Of a DNA stretch of 64,000 bases, positions 56,877-64,000 are shown one piece after another; position 1 is the stretch's first letter, and each line of letters starts with the position of its first letter. Source of the stretch: Pinus tabuliformis. Lineage: Eukaryota > Streptophyta > Pinopsida > Pinales > Pinaceae. The notes below the pieces were generated by a model. The model did no database searches. It saw only the letters and a list, made by a program, of their open reading frames with translations, and was not told the origin of the DNA. The DNA is taken from NCBI GenBank assembly GCA_031772625.1, contig CM062805.1, forward strand, positions 514,766,102 to 514,830,101. Reading direction: 5' to 3'. A program made the position numbers and the translations under genes.

Positions 56877-57990
56877 TGTTCAAATATGTAACTAGGCTCG
56901 GTCTTCATAATGACATATGTAATCATGATTTTATGTATTTAATGAAAAGACAAAAATAAATTTATTATTGTTATTCTTGAGGCATGGGTTTCATGCTCAA
57001 GGGAAATTTATTTTTAGGTCAAGCTCCCATTGAGAGCTTCTAGGGCTTGTCATTGAGTCTACAAGTCAAGAGAGTCATTGTCATGTATGGAAGACCCATT
57101 TGGGCATGTTACATATTGTAAAGAAAAAATTATTTGAGTCAAAAGGCCCTCCAAGACCTCGTCATGTTGCAAAGATCAAGTTGGCCTACTTGAGTGGACA
57201 AGTCGGCCTAAAGAGAGCGATTTGTACCTTTCAAAAGCCTATATATAAGAAGGAACTCAACCTCATTTGGAAACACTCTCAAGCAATTTCGATCTACTCA
57301 AAATAGAAACTAGAAAAGGACGAAAAAGAAGAAGAAGAAGAGCAAGATCAAAGTTTTTAGGCCTTTTTCTCTCTCTTGTGTTAGGGTTTCTACAGTTGTT
57401 GGGCATGTCAAAGTGTTGTTGGGTAAGTCAAAGAGCTGTTGGGCATGTCGAAGTGCTGTTGGGAAGAAACTGCCAGGTCAAAGTTCCAGAAGAATTTGCT
57501 GGGCATGTCAAATTTCTAGAAGAATTTGCTGGGCATGATGAAGTTGTAGAAGAATTTTCTGGGCAGGACGAAGTTGCAAAAAAATTTGTTGGGCATGTCG
57601 AAGTTGCAGAAGAATTTGTTGGGCATGTCAAAGTTGTAGAAGAAGCTACTAAGGATTGAAATTGCAGAAGTTGCTGGAAAGCAAGAAGTTGAAGTTGTAG
57701 AAGAATTTGTTGGGCATGTCAAAGTTGCAGAAGAATTTGTTGGGCATGTCAAAGTTGCAGAAGAAGCTACTAAGGATTGAAATTGCAGAAGTTGCTGGAA
57801 AGCAAGAAGGGTTGACTTTGTCTTAGAGAGTCTTGGTCAAGGGTTGTAGGTCTTGGAATTCATCAATTGACGATTCTATAAGAAGAAGAATTCTTGTGGG
57901 TTTTCCTCTCAAGTGGAGAGGTTTTGGCCCTGGCTGATCGCTTATATGCTGATTACTGTGTCCTATTGTTTCATTGTTCTTTATGGTTTG
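56877..57990 (+). mobile_element. LTR of a copia-like family (solo or truncated, fossil)
   Basis: It starts TGTTCAAATATGTAACTAGG, the same start as the minus-strand LTR ending at 24846. CCTATATATAAG near 57238 is a good TATA box, followed by ACTCAACCTCATTTGGAA as in other LTR transcript starts here. A long minisatellite follows. The right end is uncertain (about 57990, GAAAATAACA), and no target duplication was confirmed. Confidence 0.6.
57398..57810 (+). repeat. minisatellite: GAAGTTGCAGAAGAATTTGT units
   Basis: About 15 degenerate units of about 30 bp built on AAGTTGCAGAAGAATTTGTTGGGCATGTC. A larger duplicated block (AGAAGCTACTAAGGATTG) occurs at about 57640 and 57763. The 130-codon frame over it is a repeat translation in an LTR leader, not a gene. 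Confidence 0.9.
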
Positions 57991-57999
57991 GTATTTGTT

Positions 58000-59238
58000 T
58001 GATGAAAATAACATAATAATAATCAAGGTGAAAAAGAATCTAATCAAGATAAGTAAAAAGACATCACAAGCAATTATCAAAGTAAGAGAAATCACCTAAC
58101 CTAGCTGCCCTACATTTCTCAACATAAGGGCAACTTGGAAAGACTACCCACTTTCAAGTTATTATTACTTTCCCTCTCTTTAGGGTAGTTCTCCCCAGCC
58201 TAATGGATAAATGAATGGAAGGCTGTCTAGGGCTTGACTTAAATCTGGTTTCTAGTAAAATTGCAGCAGTAAATTCCATATTTATAAAATAGGAAATAAA
58301 TGATTGATTTTTGATGTTTAGAGGTGGTTGAATGGGAAGACAAGTGTCTAGATTCCAAATTGGGCAGATGGCGTTAGATGGCAGTTTTAACAGTGTTATT
58401 AGGACAAATGAAGCTGCAAAATGCATGATACGACAATCCTAGTGTGGCTCAAGCCCAATGTCGAATATTACTAAGGAAGGGTTCTACAAGGGATGCACCT
58501 TCAAGTTTAATTTGAGGGTGTGTTGTACTAAAGAAAATAAACCACACAAGTCTTAAGAAGTTAGATGCAATGAGATTATTTCCATTAACAAAACAACAAA
58601 GAAACTAGAGAGGAAAGATCACACCTAGTTTTCTTCCAATGTGACAAATGTACGTTTCTCTTGTGGCCCCATGTGCAAGCTTTGTAAGCAGAAAATCAGC
58701 AATAGTACTCTTAAACAATAGCCTCACATTAATAAGAAAACACCCATATATTTCCAAAAGTCTTAAATAGAAATTTAGCAACAAATCTGCAAGATTACAT
58801 GTTTCATCAACAATTACAAAGGTGGGTGGCAAGGGGGTGGGTGAAGCCTATATAATATAGAGTACTAAACTCAAGTCTCCTCAACAATAAAATAATAATA
58901 TCAAGATTAAAAAACTAGATCTAACCTAGGAATGCATAAACAATTATTATCCACCAACTTGAATGGACTAGTCAAACAATTGATCTGGATTGGATCATTA
59001 TATTGTTTGTCATCCATCTTGATGCATTTAGAGTGGAAAAAGGGGAGGAATCAACTCATGGGACCTTTTTTACCAGCAGGACCTAGTTTGGAAAAATTGG
59101 GTCTGAAACCTTCTGGGAGCATTTTGAGGTTTGCCCCTTGAAGTGTATTGTTATTCATTGACTTTTTATCATTTTCAAGGCATTTACTTCATAACAAAAT
59201 ATGGGATTGTCCCTGCTTTGCTAAATCTCTAGACTAAG
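58000..59238 (-). other. unresolved retroelement-like or intron sequence
   Basis: No coding domain was recognised on either strand. It lies on the internal side of a minus-strand primer-binding complement at 59246-59257, so part of it may be internal sequence of an LTR element. CCTATATAATATAG near 58849 is TATA-like. Confidence 0.35.
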
Positions 59239-59600
59239 ACCTTTGGCTCTGATACCAATGTAAGCAAAAGAGGCAAAATTGAAAATATGAAAATAGAAAG
59301 TTACTTTCAAAGAAAGAAGATATTCAAATCCCCAAAAGGGGACACATCCACTTATGTAGGTCACAAGTTTCCATACATTTGGGTTGACCATCTACGTTAT
59401 TCAATGACATGCACAATTTTAAGATAAATCACTCGGATAAAACCTTTGGCTCTAATACCAATGTAGTATAAAAGAGGGAGAGTGAAGATATGAAAATACA
59501 ATGTTTCTTTAAAATAAGGAAGAGATATAAATCCTCCAAAGACAACGCATCCATTTATATAGGTCACAAGTTACCTTACATTTGTGTTGACCATGTTAAG
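59239..59600 (-). repeat. tandem copies of primer-site complement plus LTR start (fossil)
   Basis: ACCTTTGGCTCTGATACCAATGTA-like sequence occurs at about 59239 and again at about 59453. In both cases the complement of a tRNA-Met primer site is followed by TGTA and about 160 bp of alignable LTR (AAAGAGG, GAAAATATGAAAATA/GAAGATATGAAAATA, CATCCA-TTAT-TAGGTCACAAGTT). The unit is about 213 bp. It is part of a minus-strand LTR element that is otherwise not recognisable. Confidence 0.75.
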
Positions 59601-59850
59601 CATAAATGTAGTGGTGAGCAAACGAAGGAATTTTAGGGTTGGTAGGACATTGCAAATGATGCTAGTGGATATAGATCATTAGCTAAAACACATAAATGGG
59701 TTGTCTAGCAATAGAGAAGAAATCTTTTTTCTCTGCAGAAATAGAGACAAATCTGCCACTAATATATTGCCTAATCCTTCAAAAGGTACCTTGTCCCAAA
59801 AAAAAACAGGTTAAGTTCTGTGGCTTAATGGTGATTGGAATGGATGAAAA
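59601..59850. other. intron sequence left of hAT-4
   Basis: The plus-strand frame from 59696 is open across the hAT-4 target site and would resume at 63034, but I recognise no protein family in it. It probably belongs to an old repeat. Confidence 0.35.
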
Positions 59851-59858
59851 CTTCAATG

Positions 59859-62800
59859 CAATGTTGCACAACTCGTACTCGTATAAGACTCGTATGGCTA
59901 TTGACTTGTATAAGACTTGGGAACGACCCGTGTAAGACTCGTATAAGACTTGGCAAAATACAAAAAAAACTTAAAATTTGGTAAATCGTAAGCACAAAAA
60001 GAAACTAATGACAATTCCAATCCTTATAAGATATAAAAACCACAACATATGCAAAAATTCATAACACCATCTCATATGTATAAAAGCACAACATAACATA
60101 TTCAATTTTTGTAAGCAAAACATTTAGATACTGAATACGAAAAGGAATCATGATTCCATAATTCAAATAAAAAATGGCAGCAAGTTCAAAATTCAAATTT
60201 CATGTCATAGAATGATTGTCTCATAACAATCTTGCGTCTCGTCACTCATGGATGACTACGCCTACAACAAGCCCTCATGGAGCTAGTGACAACATCAGAA
60301 GGCTGAAGCAATTGTGAGGCAGGTGTATTTGGAGTCTCCATTTGAGATGGCAAACCAGAGAGATCCTCGGTCTCTTCATCAAGCCAACTCAAATAAGAGA
60401 CTTCTCCTCCACAACCCATTCTGACTCTAAATCAATAGTATCCAATAAAATTGGATCTGTATCCTTTGGTTTCACTTGTTTTGTTAGCATTCAAAGGTTG
60501 TATTAGATGAAAACCAACTCCTCCAACCTCTCATGCTCTAACTTGTTTCTCTTTTTGCTGTGGATGTGCTCGAACACTGATCAATTGCGCTCACAAGAAG
60601 AAGCACTGCATGGTCGACTCAGAATTCTGATGGCGAATTCTTGTAATTCTGGTGCCTTAATGCCACAATCTATCCACCAAGCAGTTGTAAAAAAATAACA
60701 ACAAAGATTATCAGTTTGCAATGCCAAACATATGAAAGAGAACTAGCAAAATTACAAGCTAAGTTCTAACAATTTGAACTTACAAGGCATTTTCTTTTCC
60801 TTGATACGTTGGCTTGAGTTGAATCCAAACATGCCAGATGCTTCCTTGTTCATATCTCATTGTATGATGATTTTGTCTTGAATATCTTGATCTGGGGACA
60901 TCTTCTCATTGCATATCATGACACCTCGCATCACCTCAGGATCACTTTGAATGTTAGATCCCTAATTGCAATGGTGAATGACGTTGCCTATCCCACTTGG
61001 AATCAATAATTTTCCATAAAGGGAGATATTTAGATTCATTTCCCTTATAGAAAGTCTTGATGGCCTCTTTGGCCCTGTCCATGCCCTCATAAATATATCC
61101 CTTTGCAGGTTCCTCTCCATCCATCAATTTCAAGACTTTCACAAGGGGCTCAGTGAAGCTGACAATCTCAGTGACTTTGTCCCACAAACTATCACCAAAG
61201 ACAAATGCTTTCACAGACAATGCTTCTGGTTTTGTGCGATCTTTCCAAAATATCCATTGCTGGCTACAAAAAATTCTTCTCAAAGCTTGGTATTCATACA
61301 AAAGGCTTTGGAGGGAAAGAAACTTTGTAGCAAACCGTGTGACAGTTGGGCGATTAAGCTCACCATGTGTGAATTCTCTCACAAGGTCCAACACCCAAGC
61401 ATGGTTATAAATATACTTGGTAATTTGCTTGCACTCTTGCACAACATCTTGCACCCTCTCCAACTTCCCAATGTCCTCTAGTATCAAGTTTATGTAATGG
61501 GCAATGCATGGAATCCAGAAAATGGTGGAATATTTGGCACAAAGCAACCTTCCAGCTGCCACATAATTTGTTGCATTGTCCGTGATTACTTGGACAACAT
61601 TTGCAATCCCAACTTCCTCCACCACATCCGCCAACAATGTAAAAATCAAATGTGCATCTTTTACATGTGCAGATGCATCAATGGATTTTAGGAACATGAG
61701 GGCAAGCTACAACAAAATTTATTATTGTTATACCCCTTTGATCTGTCCACCCATCAGACATAATTGTACAACCTGTATATTTCCTTGAGCTTTTAATGCT
61801 GTCCAATTGTTCTTTGACACAATCAAGCTCCTCATCTAGCTCTTTCCCCCTAAGTGCGTTATAAGATGGGGCTTTGTATCCAGGGCCAGCATTAGCAATA
61901 ACATCCACCATGGGCTGATAAAAATAAGACTTTGCATAGTTGAATGAAAGATTGTTATGGTACCAAAACCTCCTCACTGCCATATCCGCCTCCTTCCTCT
62001 TCTTTTCATTAAAACTCTCCAAGGTTGGCTGAGATCCTGGAGTTTTACAAACACTGAATAAAAAAGAGGTTATACTCTTGTTTGGCACAACACTTTAAGA
62101 GGAGTTACCAATACTTGCACTTTGAATCTGTGGTTCACTCTGAGATGAAGATTGACCTATCCTTATGATCTCAACCTTCTTGTTTGCCCTCTTAGAACTT
62201 TCTTCTTTAATGGCTTCCAAAGGAGCTACCATTTCAGTAGTGATTTCATCAGGGCAATGTTCACAACATCCCGCACCATTCCCAAGAATTTTAGCTAGGT
62301 GGTATTTTACCCTGTTTATGTCTGCATGCATTGTGGCATTGCAATAATTGCACCTGACATGGTGGTCATTACTGGCAATGAGTGGTTGACTATGTGCCCA
62401 TGCCAGATCACGAGACTTTCTAGTAACATTTGGCGGCATGGTGACGAAATTTGGAAGTTTTTTTTTTTGTTAATTAATATTCTGGAATCTGCAATTCTAA
62501 ATTCAATAATTTAAATGTAATCTTTTTTGTCTCAATTTTTTTAATCTTTTTCTGTTTCATTTTTTTTTTTTGAGTCCTGACCCTGTGCGTCGCTGAGAAA
62601 CTCAGCCACGGGCCCAAAAAAAATTAAAATTGAAAATTAAAAAAAGTTAAAAAAACGAAAAAAAATTCATGTTTAAAAAACATAATTAAAATTGAAACCA
62701 ATTTTTTTTACATAGAAACCCAAAAATCATTTAAACAAGCAATCCAAAGTTTGGTCATGAAGGCTACTTGTTTGTGACGAAGATCCTTTAGCCTCTTGCA

Positions 62801-63025
62801 AGAACTCCTTCACTTGTCATTTGAGTGTTTGACTCATTTCTATGAGTGTTGAAAATTAAGGGTCTCGACGGGTCGTATGAAAAACTCGTGGGTCCTATAC
62901 AGGTACACGGGAATCCGTGGGTACGGGTTTAGGGCGTGGGTTCTATGCGAGTGACCTGTCTTGCTATAGAACCCGCTAAGACACACAGGTATACTTGTGG
63001 GTTGTATATGGGTGGTGCTACACTG
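59859..63025 (-). mobile_element. hAT-4, hAT transposon with GTATAAGACTCGT subterminal repeats
   Basis: The ends are CAATGTTGCACAACTC and GGGTGGTGCTACACTG (inverted CAGTGTAGCACCACCC). The target duplication is a perfect CTTCAATG (59851-59858 and 63026-63033). Left subterminal repeats are CGTATAAGACTCGTAT. On the right, GGGTCNTATAC-like and CGTGGGT motifs play the same part. The transposase is on the minus strand from 62439. At 3.17 kb it is a near full-length copy, damaged by stops and a frameshift, so inactive. Confidence 0.93.
60430..62439 (-). pseudogene. hAT-4 transposase
   Basis: The first exon is 62439-62095: MPPNVTRKSRDLAWAHSQ, BED finger VRCNYCNATMHADINRVKYH, ending SASIGNSS. The second stretch is 62088-61678: TPGSQPTLESFNEKKRKEAD, then GCTIMSDGWTDQRGITIINF with the first catalytic Asp. 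A one-base shift near 61690 is followed by 61697-60954: KSIDASAHVKDAHLIFTLL, TDNATNY (second Asp), PTVTRFATKFLSLQSLLYEY, ending in an early stop at 60954. The hATC end lies at about 60688-60430 (CGIKAPELQEFAIRILSR, CSASSCERN, then a stop in place of the usual Trp, then SVFEHIHSKKRNKL). It is clearly a dead hAT transposase of the DUF659/hATC type, distinct from hAT-2. Confidence 0.9.
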
Positions 63026-63033
63026 CTTCAATG

Positions 63034-64000
63034 TTGTATGGTTAATGTCTTCAAGAGAGGGTTTCATGAACAACACTGTTTTTCCTTTGAAGCAGGGAGT
63101 CCCATAAAGGATGCTGTTTGTCTTTGTGATATTCATGTATTCTTTTTCTTCTGGAATATTAAGGTGTATTTTTCCTGAAATTTTGAGCTGCCATGTATAT
63201 TGATTCTTTCATACCTGGGGACTATGGTGTAAGGTTGTTGTTTTGATGCTATCTTTCCATTTATTAGTCCATTTGTGTGCAACATTTGTACATACAGTAA
63301 TGGCCATCATATTGTGACTTGGATTTTTAGAAATATTAAATAGATAAATTATAAATCAATGGATGATTTCTGGTTGCCACATCAAATCTTGGACATGGAA
63401 AGATAGTTATTCAATGCTTGTTTTCTGTGTTTTTCTGATGACGATTTTGTCTCATATACAATGGTATATTTCTATCTCACAACTACTCATGATAAGTATT
63501 GTTTCATTATAAGCGAATAGAGTGTGGCTTCTGTAGGTTTCTATTTGTTTTGAATTACTGATCTATTAGCAATTTGTTGAAATTTGGTACTGGAGGACAG
63601 GTGGTTCCCTAAGGCTTTGATCTTTGCCCTAGGGAAATGTGTCCAAAAGAATTTAATTTTTCTCCTAAAGTGACTTTATAATTTTTGTAAAGTCAAATCT
63701 AATTTAAAAGTGACTTTAAGTGATAAAGTTACTAAAGTTTAATTTTAAAGTGACTTTAATAAAGTCAATGTAAAATTAGAAAGGAAAAGTCACTTTGGAA
63801 ATAAATGACTAAGTGAGTCTTTATTAAAGTGGGGTGAATTAAAAAATAGAAAGCGAGATTTAAATGAGCATTTAATCTCAACCCTAGATCTCAATCTATT
63901 TCAGCCATTGGATTTAAGGATTCCGCAAAAGTCACTTAGGGTTAGATTAGAGGAGGAAAAAGGAGGAAAAGGTCATTCATTCTTTCATGAGCAGATTGAG
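63034..64000. other. intron sequence to the window edge
   Basis: No gene was recognised and no bystin C-terminal exon was found. From about 63640 there are repeated AAAGTGACTTTA motifs and a purine-rich end, possibly the start of another LTR that continues past the window. Confidence 0.4.

Noticed and set aside
57267-57659. 130-codon frame with a repeated EEFVGHVKV motif, looking like a repeat protein
   Set aside because: It follows a TATA box inside an LTR and is produced by the 30-bp minisatellite. A complementary minus-strand frame is open over the same repeat.
56003-64000. Search for the last bystin exon downstream of the array
   Set aside because: No plus-strand stretch encoding an FDIPEVP-like end after an AC or AG acceptor was found by reading. 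It could have been missed, but is more likely outside the window.
1-64000. tRNA, rRNA, CRISPR or bacterial-type operon structure
   Set aside because: Nothing of the kind was seen. Introns, TATA boxes, LTR elements and hAT transposons all indicate plant nuclear DNA.

Overview
The window is plant nuclear DNA. It appears to lie wholly inside one host gene, bystin (ENP1/BYSL), a factor for 40S ribosomal subunit biogenesis, on the + strand. Three internal exons are visible: 5173-5319, 27116-27188 and 27286-27364. They carry an intact and consecutive part of the bystin core. The start of the gene lies left of the window. The last coding exon was not found and probably lies to the right. The intron between the first two exons is 21.8 kb and the next is only 97 bp. 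The one after exon 27286-27364 begins with ATATCCTTTT, the classic 5' splice site of a U12-type (minor spliceosome) AT-AC intron, and runs at least 36.6 kb to the window edge. Giant introns packed with old, nested LTR elements suggest a gymnosperm (conifer, cycad or ginkgo type). This is an inference from architecture only.

Layout of the left part. 1-5172 is intron with a degraded LINE (about 1.04-4.29 kb) that is split by an LTR-like insert. The 21.8 kb intron holds hAT-1 (6291-14375, perfect 8-bp target duplication), which contains composite copia sequence (7351-12875) and a smaller hAT (13070-14181). Next come a copia reverse-transcriptase fragment, a short hAT (15873-17393) and a three-level nest. 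In that nest a Ty3/gypsy element with 185-bp LTRs (18551-24270) sits in a minus-strand LTR (18122-24846), which sits in a plus-strand copia-like LTR (17889-25994).

Layout of the right part. The AT-AC intron is dominated by a Ty3/gypsy chromovirus array at 27560-55997. It is flanked by the 5-bp duplication TAAAG and arranged LTR - internal - LTR - partial internal - LTR. Its first LTR was hit by a gag-only copia element (28345-35890). That element was in turn hit by a 2.8 kb LTR element (29001-31818) that carries an unrecognised 279-codon open frame instead of pol. Four hAT transposons of three or more families landed in the array's internal regions: 38566-39727, 43508-46306, 47120-50884 and 51384-52635. 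Further right are LTR remnants (56877-59600) and hAT-4 (59859-63025).

The nesting, target-site duplications and LTR divergence give a relative insertion history. No RNA gene, CRISPR array or second host gene was recognised. All LTR elements look broken. The autonomous-type hAT copies are also broken, and the one at 47120-50884 is the best preserved.
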